Below the pieces are notes generated by a model, which was not told the origin of the DNA, did no database searches, and saw only the letters and a program-made list of their open reading frames with translations. A stretch of DNA of 64,000 bases from assembly GCA_011800805.1 (NCBI GenBank), contig MPNW01000439.1, forward strand, positions 1 to 64,000, given 5' to 3'. Positions 1-19,070 of this stretch are shown piece by piece. The first letter of the stretch is position 1, and every line of letters begins with the position of its first letter. This stretch comes from Hirudo medicinalis. Taxonomy: Eukaryota; Annelida; Clitellata; Hirudinida; Hirudinidae. Position numbers and translations under genes: made by a program.

Positions 1-330
1 GCATTATCAACTGAGGGAAACGTTCGCCGGTGTTTATAGGAAAGAAATTTCAAATTGCTAATATAACTAATCTTTATATTACTCTTGAGAGTTGGTTTAA
101 AATTTTCTTTTTAATATAAAATTCAATCTGAAGCTAGTTGAAGTTAGATAGTAGGCGTTTACAAGGAAACATGCAAATAATATGTTGCGCGTTATACGCG
201 CGAGGGGACAACACATGTTCGGATTGGTTTTTTGTAAATAAGCTCAATTCTAATGGATTTTAAAACTTTTTTTTTCACAAACTCTTTTAATAACATGTTT
301 TTTAATTACTATTATTAATTAACTATCAAG

Positions 331-1515
331 CGGACTGTGGAAACTAGATGGAGTAGTCGAGCAGACGCTGTAAATGTTGTGGTGAAGAAATTATCTGAAG
401 TTGTCAATGCCCTGGAGCAGCTCACTGAAGAAGGAGAAATTGCAACCACAAGATCAGATGCATCTTTAATTCTCGACTCGGTACTGTCGTTTTCGTTTCT
501 TTCGCTTCTGAACATTTGGAAATATGTTCTCCCAGAAGTATCTTCAAGCAAAAGGGCTAAATCTGCAACAAAGTTCTCACAAACAAGCTCACAGCGTTGA
601 GAGATTGCCTTCTTCAGAATAGAGAAAAGATGGTGGACAGTACAACGGACGAATCCAAAAAAACTCTGCTCTGAAATGGGGATAACCATGGAGCGTCGAA
701 TCCTCAAAAAGAAACTGTTGAGATAGTTTTGTTAATTGTTCTATGTTACGTGGTTCTGGGGACGCGGAGTTGGTGAGAAGTTGCAGCGAGTGGCTTGTCG
801 TGGTGAAGTTGTCGATAGAAACTTTGTCGTATAAAGACTGTAGACAAGTTCCTTAATTGCTTAGAGTTGACTGTTAAATTCAGTTGTTTATTAAACTATT
901 AACTGTTGTTTCAGTTTTCTTCTATAATTTTCAATAGAAACGAATGGCTGGTGAAGGATTGACTGATGCAGCGCTGGGATTTGATGCTGAGTTGAGACGG
1001 GAAATGCTGTGTGTCATAGACTGAGGAAATATCTGGCAGATTTCAGCAAGTTCATGATCTCGCAAACAAATACGCCTTTCCTACAACGTCAAATCTGCTT
1101 GATGATAATTGTGATTGCCAGCTTGACGAAGTTGATGAAGATATAGAGAAAGAGGGGTTCTTCGCCGAAAGGAAGAGATTGCAGTATTTTTGTGGAATCT
1201 TCGGGAAGCGATAAAATCGATGGACCCTTTGAACTTTGGAGCTTCATACAGAGATATCTTGGGGATTCTGCCCCTAATATTGTGATCTTGCTGCGCATCT
1301 TCCTTACCCGGGCTATTAGTGTTGCCAGCTGTGAACTCTTTCTCCAAACTTAAGTTAATAAAAAACTATCATCAATCAGACAAGGCTTACAGACTTGGCA
1401 ATCCTCTCTATAGAAAGGGAACTTGCCGATGGACTGAATTTTGAAACTGTTATAAAAAAGTCCAAAGAAGATTTACAAGAGCGATCCCAAGCCAGCGACA
1501 CCAACCGTACTTAAC
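331..1515 (+). pseudogene. Decayed hAT-type (ZMYM-like) transposase
   Basis: This is a broken coding remnant of a hAT-superfamily transposase of the kind found in ZMYM/zinc-finger-like hAT proteins. Near 331-600 the plus strand reads an ETRWSSR motif followed by a run resembling the central transposase region (VVNALEQLTEE, ATTRSDA). Near 1020-1515 it reads the C-terminal dimerisation region, with pieces such as LRIFLTRAISVASCE, FSKLKLIKNYHQSDKAY and LSIERELADGLNFE. These pieces lie in different frames, with stops and frameshifts between them (for example near 600-1000 and 1330-1430), so no active enzyme is encoded. Terminal inverted repeats and target-site duplications were not identified, and the edges are approximate. 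The family call rests on remembered motif order, not on a search. Confidence 0.75.
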
Positions 1516-1620
1516 TAGACTTAAGATTCCGGACTCAAAACACTCAAAACATCGCCATTTAATTTTAGAATTGTGCTTTTTGTTTAAATCATTAAATTAT
1601 TAAATTATTTCGTTAAAAGT

Positions 1621-1985
1621 GATCATTTAAGTTTTGTACAATTTTCCAATCACAACCGCGCACAGGGACATCGTTTCAAATTTAAAATCATCTACGAGGG
1701 AGTGCTCGACTAATATCACTAAAACTGTTTTATTGAACGGAGTTTTTGACGTCTGGAACTCCCTACCAGACGAGGTGGTCTGCCGGCACTTTTTCTCGAT
1801 TTAAATCATTATTATTCGACACCAATTTAACAAATTTCCTAAAAATTGCCGCCTAATGTTCTGTCAACATTGCTTTTTTCTTTTTCTCGCTCGATGTTGA
1901 TTGTTTCTCTTCTATTGTTTGCTGAGGCAGGTCTTATTAATGGCTTAAGAATAGCCCTTCGACCGGATAAATAAATAAAATAAAT
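1621..1985 (+). mobile_element. 3' end of a non-LTR retrotransposon (LINE)
   Basis: The plus strand encodes the typical C-terminal tail of a LINE ORF2, including FDVWNSLPDEVV, then after a one-base frame change FSRFKSLL and a stop near 1855. After it comes a short 3' untranslated region ending in AGCCCTTCGACCGG and a TAAA-rich tail (about 1945-1985). Similar endings are common in CR1/L2-like LINEs. The copy is 5'-truncated and frameshifted, so it is dead. It lies directly downstream of the hAT remnant, and the two together form a small transposon graveyard beside the receptor gene. Confidence 0.7.
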
Positions 1986-2515
1986 GTTCCATTGTTCTTC
2001 AACCCTAAGTTCGTTCTTTGCTTGGGTATTTTTAGTCTTACAAATTAAAGCTCTTAGAATTATTAATAAGCAATATTAATCAAATCTCATTAATCAAAAT
2101 TTAAGTGAGAAAAAAGCTTGTTTTGATCCAAATCTATCAAGATCATCACAATTCACATATAGCAGCATCTAACAAATATAAATTTCCAAATAAAAATGTA
2201 AAAACCAAGCTTCAATGCTCAAACTTAATTAAACCAACTAAACCAAAATTGTCCTCAATCTCTTCAAGCAAAAAGAAAACAGAACAACAGAAAAGTATAT
2301 AAAACACAGACATTAAATGCCGAGATGCATACAAAAAACCGGATTTAAACAGTCAACAAGCTATTGCTGCCAGAAATAATATCCAATAAGTTAACGATAT
2401 TGAGGAGAAAGGAGTTGAATTTGTAAACATGGGAGTGGATAAAATAAAAAAAAAATTATCAAATGAATCATCAAAACAAAGCTGAACTAAACATCAAACA
2501 GTTCAGAAAATGAGA
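1986..2515. other. AT-rich intergenic spacer, no gene seen
   Basis: I see no supported gene here. A 65-codon open frame on the plus strand (2105-2302) is lysine/asparagine-rich, as expected of random AT-rich DNA, and has no recognisable motif. The segment contains the 3' flank of the receptor gene, and no canonical AATAAA was found just past that gene's stop. Confidence 0.6.
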
Positions 2516-10304
<7,789 letters not shown>

Positions 10305-11757
10305 GTTGACAAAATCCAACCAATTTTTGCTTTTATAAGTTAGTTGAAATCTACATATGTCAACAACAAGCCCCAACTCACTGAAAACTCCTGGTACTAA
10401 AAATTTAAAGAACGTATTGTGGCATTAATTCTTTTAATTCACAAACAGCAAATTTTGGTTTCAATGCTTTTTACATGTCATTAGTTCGCGAGAGATCACA
10501 ATAAATAGAATCAACAACAATTTGAGTTGGGGCAATCTGCATCTTCCAACGTTTTGTTTTGCTTACAGCAGCAGCTCAGCAAAGGAAAACAAATTTAAAA
10601 AAGGATTCCATCAAAGATCGACAGAATATCAATTTTAGTTATCTTTCAAAAATCAAATGTCAATTGCTGAATAGTTCCAGTTAGCGAAATGCTAACCGAC
10701 GTTTTGGACATTTTCACTGCTGAAAATCAATCTGCTTGAAAGGTTTATGCTTCTCAATGTAAATACCAATGTTATCACAATAACTGGAATTGGCTAACGT
10801 AAAACCACCCTAGTTTGCAAAATATCGAATATATCGAATTGGTGACATAAACTCACGAAAAATTAAAATTCCAGTAAATTCCCATTACCTCTTTAATAAG
10901 TCGATTAAAGTAATTATCCGGCTTAAACTTAGGTTTTAGAGTTTTGTAGAGTTTGATGTTCTAGGCATGATCTTGTTGTCAATGTATTTGAGGTAATTAG
11001 TTAAACAGTGCAATTAGCCACTCTTGAGAATAGATGGTAAAAGATTTCCATCCCCATGGTGCAACATCGGCCCATCAGATTACTTCAATATAACGCGCAA
11101 GCTCGTAGTGGCTCAGAAGGACTTTCTCCCTGAGTGTATTTTTAACTTTTTTTTGTTTTCTCTTCCTGAGGTGCGTTGGAAATTCTATTTCATGTAATTT
11201 ACCACTTTAGGCTGATGAACCCCCTTCTTCCAAAATTCTTATTGATTTTCAAGTCCATATTTATCTTAATCATTAGAGATTTTTTAGGTTAAATTAATGG
11301 TGATAAAACCTGTATAACCACTTCCTACTACAATCTACACAATTACTGCATTAGATTGAGATTTTAACAACTGCATAAAACCAGATACAAATAATATTTG
11401 ATCAATTCATCATAATCTAAAAATGAACTTTAGTCCAACATCTATCACTCACACATATCCAATTATTCTGAATTCATTATATTTCTCTTTTTTTTAAAGT
11501 ACTTCTCAGTGGTGGGCACTACATTTTATGAATGATATTATTATTATTATTATTGTTTGACAAATTTAAAGTGGCGTAAGTCCTAAAGGACTTCAAGGCC
11601 ATATCACTAAAGGAATCAACCACTTTCCTATTTAATTAACTATTTAACTATAACTATCTAGTTTTAAGAAATGAGTTAGAAATATGATATTTTAAAAGCA
11701 GAAACTAGGCAATTGTTGTCACTTTAAACTCAATAAAGTTTGATTGATTCCAAATAA
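10305..11757. other. Intergenic between VKR and the ubiquitin-like gene
   Basis: This should be the receptor's promoter side, since VKR is transcribed leftwards from about 10304. I find no open frame with recognisable content. A stretch near 11040-11110 is less AT-rich than its surroundings, but no identity is apparent. A possible LINE 3' tail at 11523-11640 is listed separately. Confidence 0.55.
11523..11640 (-). mobile_element. Possible LINE or SINE 3' tail
   Basis: Read on the minus strand, a unique block (GAAGTCCTTTAGGACTTACG core) ends in a run of AAT repeats (11535-11555). That matches the layout of a retrotransposon 3' untranslated region with a microsatellite tail. No coding part is attached, and the call rests on layout alone. 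Confidence 0.35.
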
Positions 11758-12149
11758 TCAGTGAATTACAAAGTTTCCACCCTTGACTCTCACAACCATG
11801 TAGACATGACCATTGTTCTGCAATCCACAATCCTGGATTGATTTCTCAGAGTTGTACTCTAACTCTTCTCCTGCAAATCATATTTTTCCAGCTTTAAAAT
11901 CTCGATTCATATTTAACAAGGGGATTTTTACCTTGATATATGAGCCTAATTTCTTCAGGAGGAACATCCAGACCACACTTTAAGCTCGTTTGTTTGAATA
12001 AATCGACCATTTTCTTGTTCTTAAGAATTCAAACATTATTGAAATTATGATAAAGCACTTCAAAAGTTCACATGAACCTTGTCGATCACCAGGGGAGTTT
12101 TCTTTCCCTGAACTCCAACAATGTTAAGCTGTACATAATCGCCCGACAT
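11758..12149 (-). CDS. Diverged ubiquitin-like protein, 3 exons, 90 aa
   Basis: Exons in transcript order: 12149-12078, 12019-11932, 11870-11758. They give 90 codons plus stop with GT-AG introns. The whole product aligns by eye with the ubiquitin fold: a first strand pair (VQLNIVGVQGKKTPLVID), a helix region (MVDLFKQTSLKCGLDVPPEE), RLIYQGEEL at the place of ubiquitin RLIFAGKQL (Ile44 kept, Lys48 replaced by Glu), and VYMVVRVKGG at the place of LHLVLRLRGG. After the di-glycine there are five more residues (NFVIH), so a protease would have to trim it before any conjugation. It is not ubiquitin, NEDD8 or SUMO by sequence. An in-frame ATG at 12203 could add 18 residues; I chose 12149 because the fold begins there. 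Whether it is conjugated is unknown. Confidence 0.75.
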
Positions 12150-13244
12150 CCTTTCGACAGGTGAGGTAGACGACGAGGCAGACGAGACAGCTGAGGCAAA
12201 CATCAGATCCACTGCAAGAACGACTACAAGAAACGAAACGCTGGTAATTCCAAAGCTCTCGTTGGTTACTAAGTATGATTATGAAAGTTTGAGTACAAAT
12301 TTTGAAATTTTTTGGTTTTAATCTTGCCCGTAATTGTATTTTTGTGTGTGCAAAAGTCCATCTTGGTCAGCAATGTGAATGAACTTTAATTTGAACATTC
12401 AGCCACTAAACTTTTATTTTAGTGAATCGCAATACAAATAATCATTATCTAAATTTTTTTCAAATTTTGTTATATTTCTTCAACTAGATTTCTCAATTGG
12501 ACCCTAATAACGATAACGATATAATTTAATGATCAGGGATTGACAAAGTCTGCTCTTTATTAATGGTTATTCAAAAGAAATGCGATAAAGCGAAATTTTT
12601 TAAAGAAGTTTCTGGATAGATTTTGGGTTAAATTTGCCATATCGATGACCAAAGACAAGGTCATCAGCTCAAGGAGGAAAGAAGTCGTCAGGCAAACAAA
12701 ACAGTGTCTGATAATTTATAAGTAGTAACTGCAGCTCTCAAAATATTTAAGTTTTCTTAGGGGCATGTTTGACTCTTCTTTAAAAAAGTTAGTTTCTCGA
12801 CGAGGTCACTGTTCCAGTGAACCTTCGCTTGACAAGATTTTTTGGGTGGTAAATTACAAACTACATCAATTAATAAATTATGTAGTGTTTTAATCCAATT
12901 TTATTAATGAATTTTCTACCTTTTAATTCATTTAAATATTATATTTAATATAACAATTCAGTTTTCAGCTTCAAAAAAATCAAAGCGATTCGTTTTGTGA
13001 ACAAACTTTTGTCACATCTCCTTGAAGTTACTTTTCTGTCTATTATTTCCCAGTATTTAGCTGTGGCGGATCGCTTGAACCGAAGGTTGTTGGAAAGAGT
13101 CTGGGGATTTAACTTATGAAGAAGCTTTCGCAAGTTACAAGACGAGTTTGTTGATGATTGGCTTTAATTAATTTATTAATTAATTAAGAATTAATTTCTG
13201 GTTGCTTAACACGTTGCTTTCGTTATTTTTAGTTATCAGGGTCC
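12150..13244. other. Head-to-head intergenic region
   Basis: This 1.1-kb stretch separates the divergently transcribed ubiquitin-like gene (minus) and APRT (plus), so it should hold both promoters. No TATA box or coding sequence is convincing. A pyrimidine-rich run ending in AG lies about 15 bases before the APRT ATG, which would suit a 5' UTR intron or a trans-splice acceptor. Confidence 0.5.
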
Positions 13245-16021
13245 ATGGCATCCCGCACTTTATCCCAAGCTGAAAAAGATTCGAAAAAGAAAAGTATTAG
13301 CTCACTCATTAAGTCTTATCCTGATTTTCCAAAGAAAGGGATAGTTTTCAGGTATTTATTTATTTATTAATATATTTGAATAGACGAACCGAAGGGCAAA
13401 TAATGCCTTACCACTTACATGGTAAGTGAGAAACAGTGAAAACACCAACAGGAAAAAGTCAAAAAATTAGAAGAAGAAGAAAAACAAATTAAAATAAGAT
13501 AGAATAATAAATGTATGATTTTGTAGCACAAACAGAGGTCCAAAATCAGTCTATGGTGCTCTAAGGTCTGTAGGCCAAGGATTTTAAGACGTGTCTTGTA
13601 TGGAAATCAACGTAGAGAGAAAATGGAATTTGTGAACCATATTTTGGACTCTCAATTTTGTTGATGAGGTATTGATAGTGGGGATTCCATACAGTTAAGC
13701 AATATTTGAGTAATGGCTGAATGTAGGCGCAGAATGCCTTGGGAAGGATCACTTCATTGCCAGAGGAGAAGGACCTGATAATAAAATGTGATCTTATGGA
13801 TGCTGAATGTATAATTTTATCTGTATGGGCCTTGAATGTGAGTTTCGTCAACCAACACCCTGAAGTCACGCACTTGGGTGACCTTTTCTATATGGTGGGT
13901 GTCTAGCATATAAGAAGGTTCATCTGTTGTGCTCCTAGTGGGGCCAGGTAGTGATATTGTTCATCACTTGGTATCATGGGCAGAAGTTTTTAGGGGGAGC
14001 AACGTTTTTTAAATTCAATTTTATAACTTGGCACCGTACCAAAAGCCCCGAGCGTGGGCACCACCCTGCCTTGGGTTGTAACTCGCTATTAGTCAATTAT
14101 ACCAAGACACTAACAGACAACTACTCCATTTATTACCGAAGAAATGATTTGGACCTAGCGTCCAGAAGATCATGAATGCCAACACAAAATTATATGATGT
14201 AATATAATTTTACATTTATTGGGTGCTTGCTCTTGCATTTAGTAGGTTTGGTTTTGATCCAGCCACCAAATGTTAGTATTGTGACACAAAATGTTACTAT
14301 CTTGACAAAATCCATGAGGGAGCATCTGCCCATGCTTGGGATTACCAATTGCTTATTTAAAGCACTTTGGTAAAATTATCTTATATGAAATTGCTAGTTA
14401 CTATATAAACTTTGTGAGGTTTTAATTCATTGAATTTTGTAAGACCACCAGTTATTTTCTAGGGATATTTTTCCAATCTTGAGAGATCCAAAAGCATTTA
14501 AAGACTGCACTGATCTTTTTGTCAATGAAATAAAAGAAACATGTCCAGATGTGCAGGTCGTTTTGGGCTTGGAGTCAAGAGGATTTTTGTTTGCTCCAAT
14601 TGTTGCTAGAGAGCTTGGTGTTGCTTTTGTCCCAATTCGAAAGGCTGGAAAATTGCCTGGAGAAAAGTATGCCGTTTCCTACACTTTGGAATATGGAAAG
14701 GTAGCTAGAGAATTTTATTCTGAATCATTTTGGAAATCTTCACTATTTTACTTAACCTAGGAAATAGTAGTTGATCTAGAAAGCTCAAAGTTCTTTCAGC
14801 CATGGTTATCATAATGGTATTTTAGAGAAACACAAAACATATTAATTTGGGCTTTGTTTTGTATCCAGTTTGACTTTTGATCTTTCAAAGCATTCAGCAT
14901 AGTTGTTAAATCATTACCAATTTAAAAATTCCTCATTATTTGGGCATTGATAACCTTGAATTGGTTTTATGCTAGAATTGAATAAATAAAATGCATTATT
15001 TTTATTATTTATGAGGAGTTTATGGGTCTCTGAATTTATCATTTCCTTTAAGGTCATGTTTAATGTTGCAAGCATCAACAAAATTTCTTTTTACACTTAC
15101 ACTTACATCTGACTCGTTCTTTCTATCAAGCTAACTCACGCAATGTGAACCAAGTGCTCCACGAAATTCTTTGCAAAGCTTAGCATGAACTTTGAACTTA
15201 TTCTTTTAAATTATGCAATGTTCCTTTTAGTGTTCCTTTGAAGAGATATCTGCTCAAACTGCTTTTATAACCTTAAAATTATTTTTCTTTTTCCTTTATT
15301 TGTTTAGCCAAGAAAGATGACCCATTAGAAAATACTTATCAAATTAAGCCATGGAAAATGTATTACACATGGTTTTAGAGCAAGAACTGCAGTAAAGGAT
15401 TTTTTTATAATTTTTAAGCAGTTATGTATTTGCTATCCACCAATTAAAACTAAATTATTACTTATTCCTAGCAATAACTTGACATTAACAAGTATTTTAA
15501 AGGACACTATGGAGGTGGCAAAAGATAGCATCAAGTCAGGTCAAAAGGTTGTTGTCATTGACGACCTCTTAGCAACAGGAGGTAACGGGATTATTTTTTT
15601 AAATTAATTCAACACCTTATCAGCTATTCGTTCATTATTAATTATCTTTAAATAATCTTTAAAAAATAAATATAAAAATATCTTTAAAGATAAATATAAT
15701 TGTATCTTTAAATATTTAAATATAATTTAAATACTTTAAATAAGAAGGTATTAATTACCTTCTAAAAATTCATTTTAGAAGTTTTCAATTTGTCATGAAA
15801 AGTAGAAAATCATGCAGTTTTGGTATTAATTTTTCTGCTTTTACACTAAGTTTACTTTGAAAACCAAAAACTTAGGTTCATTGAAGGCAGCTCTTGAATT
15901 GCTTGACAAGGCCAACACAAAAGTTGCAGCGTGTTTGGTTCTCATGGAGCTGTCGGACTTGGAGGGCCGCAAAAAACTCAACTGCCCCATAACATCCTTT
16001 GTCCAAGTGAAAGGGGACTAG
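13245..16021 (+). CDS. APRT: Adenine phosphoribosyltransferase, 4 exons, 189 aa
   Basis: APRT makes AMP from adenine and phosphoribosyl pyrophosphate in cytosolic purine salvage. Exons: 13245-13351, 14463-14700, 15503-15581, 15876-16021. They sum to 189 codons plus stop with GT-AG introns. The product shows the family landmarks in order: YPDFPKKGIVFRDIFPIL near the N-terminus, GLESRGFLFAPIVARELG, IRKAGKLPGEKY, the tyrosine-rich SYTLEYGK loop, and the phosphoribosyl-binding loop VVVIDDLLATGGS (residues 131-143). Length is close to the usual 180-190. All key acidic and glycine residues of the loop are present, so it should be functional. Intron 1 (1.1 kb) contains a LINE fragment on the opposite strand. 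A canonical AATAAA lies at 16243-16248. Confidence 0.97.
13355..13950 (-). mobile_element. Decayed LINE reverse-transcriptase fragment in APRT intron 1
   Basis: On the minus strand near 13950-13830 the DNA reads SYMLDTHHIEKVTQVRDF. After a frameshift, 13850-13600 reads RSFSSGNE, AYIQPLLKYCLTVWNPHY and a KIES segment. This matches the thumb/post-palm part of non-LTR reverse transcriptases (VRDLGV ... YVRPLLEY...VWNP...IE). A 3' flank with TGCCCTTCGG and a TAAA-rich tail (about 13360-13410) resembles the LINE tail near 1950. The copy is truncated, frameshifted and inactive. It lies antisense to APRT, which would limit interference from its own poly(A) signals. Confidence 0.78.
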
Positions 16022-16242
16022 AAAGTTGCTGAGCGGACTTAAACTAGTTAATATTTCCGTGTTTTTGACTATTTAATCCAATTTCATTGAAAACGAACAA
16101 TTTAATATTTAAATATTTTTAATATGTTTAATATATATAATATTTAATCTCTAATTGGGTGAAGTTTGTTTTGCATCTGATATCAGCTGATGATTGATGA
16201 TCCATTGGTGATTGAGAGTACTGAGCCCAGTGTTGCGATGTG

Positions 16243-16248
16243 AATAAA
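16243..16248 (+). promoter_or_regulatory. Poly(A) signal for APRT
   Basis: AATAAA lies 222 bases after the APRT stop and is the first canonical signal on that strand with this spacing. Confidence 0.65.
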
Positions 16249-16261
16249 AGTTGTGCAGGCA

Positions 16262-16267
16262 TTTATT
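16262..16267 (-). promoter_or_regulatory. Poly(A) signal overlapping the DHHC stop codon
   Basis: On the minus strand the stop codon TGA runs straight into AATAAA. With normal cleavage 10-30 bases downstream, the DHHC transcript would end near 16235-16250, inside the APRT 3' UTR. A later signal could be used instead. Confidence 0.5.
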
Positions 16268-17377
16268 CAGAGGAATCTGATGAATTTACAACACCGAGTT
16301 TTGTTGATGTCAATGTTTGATTTGTGGAAAGGAGACAGCCAAAGGTAGCATGGTCCTGAGCCAAAAACTTCCTCATAATTGCTCCACTTGCTATCATACA
16401 TTGCTGGAAATATATCGTCTTTCTTGTACTCAATGGTCTGAAACACACCATTGAAGACTTATATTTGCATATTATAAATAATAATGTATTTAATGTATAA
16501 TAAAATAATAATGTATTTAAATTGTTTGCATTCAACAAAATGACTAGCCGTGATGTTGTTGTGGATGGACCACACTTGCCTAAAGAACATGACTAAGCCA
16601 AAAATTAAAGAAGAGAATGTCACAATCATGAGGAAGAAGACATCAATATGATAGTTGATCAGGGTGGATAGAATGCTGCGATCTGAAAATTCATTTTTAC
16701 TGAATTTCTTGATCTGTTATCTCACAAAACTCACCTTTTTCTGATGAAACTTGATAGATAAATTTGTAGATTATGAGAGTTGACAGATATCCACATAAAA
16801 TTGTTAGGTACAACTGATGAGCATCGAAATCAACGTTACTCTTGCAATTGCATTAGTAACTTCAGATTCACTAACTATAAACAGGAAGAAGTATTTTTGG
16901 TTATAGAGACCGACGCAGTTATTTATCCATGGACAGTGGTGATCCATTTTCAAGATACATCTTTTGCACGTCCTAAATTTAATTTTCCAAATATAACCTG
17001 GTTAAAGACATCTGGTAAGGTGTGCATTAACTTGCAGTGGTGAGTTCTCAGTGGTTTGAGGCGGCAACATTTGGGGCACCTGAGAATAATGGCGTCTCTT
17101 TGTGAAGGTTCCGCTTTGTGACTGACATCATCGTCCGAGTAGTTCGAACCCTGAAAGTGAATAAAATGCATATTGCTCTTTGGAAAACACTCAGACTAAG
17201 AATATCTACTGGGTCCGTGCAGGCGGCCCTGATGTGAGCCACAAGGCACAACATGTACAGAGTGAGGGTAATTACTCCGTCAATATTCATCCAATTCACA
17301 ACCGAGATAGAGGTAACACAAAGTGAATAAGAAAATATGGCGTAAAAAGTAAATAAGCAACAATGTCCAACATTCAT
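16267..17377 (-). CDS. DHHC palmitoyltransferase (ZDHHC3/7-like), 6 exons, 255 aa
   Basis: A membrane enzyme that attaches palmitate to protein cysteines, usually at the Golgi. Exons in transcript order: 17377-17210, 17150-17032, 16972-16876, 16813-16735, 16682-16549, 16437-16267, giving 255 codons plus stop. Two N-terminal membrane spans are followed by TDP, then the zinc-binding cysteine-rich domain [15 protein letters not shown]...[20 protein letters not shown] with the catalytic DHHC at 106-109. Two more spans follow, then TTIE at 199-202 (the family TTxE motif) and a short tail ([13 protein letters not shown]). CPKCC, CKRC and NQKYFFLF favour the ZDHHC3/7 branch, but the exact orthologue is uncertain. 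The junction that makes TTIE requires a GC donor at 16548-16547; all other introns are GT-AG. The gene converges on APRT. Confidence 0.9.
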
Positions 17378-18804
17378 CGTGCCGGGAACAAGCGTTGCTA
17401 AGGGAGGAGCAAGGACATTTTGGAATTGTTTGTAGTGGTTTGTTTCTTATCGGCTGGTATACCAGCTATTCTTTTCAAACATGAATTTAAAGCAAATCAC
17501 ATTTTTGTTTTCATTTTTTTAGTTTTGTTTGAAATTCTAATCGATTTTTTATTTATTTGTTCGCAACGGAGAAAGCCAGAAAAATTAACAGTCACTCATC
17601 CAACTAATTCATAATTTTTTAAGATACTTAGTAATTCTTTCGCTTTGTTTGAAAAACGATTGCACAACTTTTCTGAATGCAAAAGTAACTTTATCATTTT
17701 TTTTTATTCAAGTGCATATCAAGACGTGTTTCCAAAGAGAAAGAGCATGACATTTCTTGAGATGTGGATAATTATTTCTAAAACATTCATGCTGACATTC
17801 CTATGAGGAATGTGTACATCGATCTGTTGCACCAAGAAAAGCACAGAAACTTTCCATTATCATTTTCCATTCTTGATTGGAAGCTTTTATATGAACCATT
17901 TTTTAAAAACTTTTTTAGCTTTTAAAACTCAATAAAAGTTTTAACTTACTATTATAGCTACTGCTGAAAATTGATAACTATTATTTCGCAACATAAAAAT
18001 GATTATAGTCTCAAACGTATTCGAATCGTTAATTTATACATAGAAAAAGTGTAAGCTAAATTAACTGCATTCTATTGTTAACATCTGTTGTATCGCTGCA
18101 TATCGTTCTATATAACGTGTTTTGTTGAAGAGAAATGGAATAATTACCCAAATATAATTAAACTATAATAATGTGAAATTTTATTTCAACAGCTATTGCA
18201 TCACTTTTGCACGACCTACTCCACCGAAAGAAAACATTTCTGTTTTTACTTTAATGACGATTCTTTCAAACCTGTCTTCGTTTCCTGCAAATCCGAGCGA
18301 AATATACCTAATAAATCATCTTGAAGTAATCGTAGGTTTTCTTCCTGGAAGTCGATGGAAAGACATCTTGAAGATAAACAAAGTGAGGCTGCGAACATAA
18401 CAGCGCAAACATGCATGGCTTTCTTTGACTTCCTGCTAGTTAGAATTCAGTGCACAGTTTATTGAGGTGTAGAATTACAAGCATGAAGATGTTGCACAGC
18501 TTGAAAAATAGGAAATGATTAAAATAGCACAGAGCTCTGAGGAACTTTCTCGTTATTACGACCATTTTCTGCGACCAAACATCTCGTTCCGCGCAGTAGA
18601 GCACCTTAATGTTGCCACAGGTGGCGGGTCGAACTGTTCGGTTGAATTGCAATGAGAGCTTAATGTAGCACTTATGAGTTCCTTCTTTCCACCGAGGATT
18701 CGAAAGAGTTGCTCAGCTTCCTGGCCAATAAATTGAAGCCATGTGATGAATGACGTTGGAAACAAGTGTTCCCGAAGTTATTCGTACGAACCGACAGACA
18801 ACAG
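17378..18804. other. Intergenic, no gene seen
   Basis: This is the promoter side of the DHHC gene, followed by AT-rich sequence. Open frames here are under 80 codons and carry no recognisable motif. Confidence 0.5.
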
Positions 18805-18828
18805 GTAATAATAATAATAATAATGATG

Positions 18829-18874
<46 letters not shown>

Positions 18875-19070
18875 TGATGATGATAATAATAATGACAATA
18901 GTAGTAATAATAATAATAATAATAATAAATAATAACAATAAATAATAATAATAAATAATAACAATAAATAATAATAAATAATAATAATAACATTAATAAT
19001 AATAATGACAATAGTAATAATAATAATAAAAAATAATAATGATAATAATAATAATATTAATAATAATAAT
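18805..19070. repeat. AAT microsatellite with ATG interruptions
   Basis: About 265 bases of AAT units, interrupted by GATGATGATG and by CAAT/TAAATAA variants. All open frames across it are homopolymeric artefacts. Confidence 0.95.

Noticed and set aside
315..707. 130-codon minus-strand open frame
   Set aside because: It is the antisense shadow of the hAT transposase remnant, which reads clearly on the plus strand.
11040..11110. Less AT-rich patch that might be a small RNA gene
   Set aside because: No tRNA, snRNA or hairpin pattern could be recognised by eye.
16263..16538. 91-codon minus-strand frame at the DHHC 3' end
   Set aside because: It is in the wrong frame. The real last exon (16437-16267) reads TIEYKKDD... 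in another frame.
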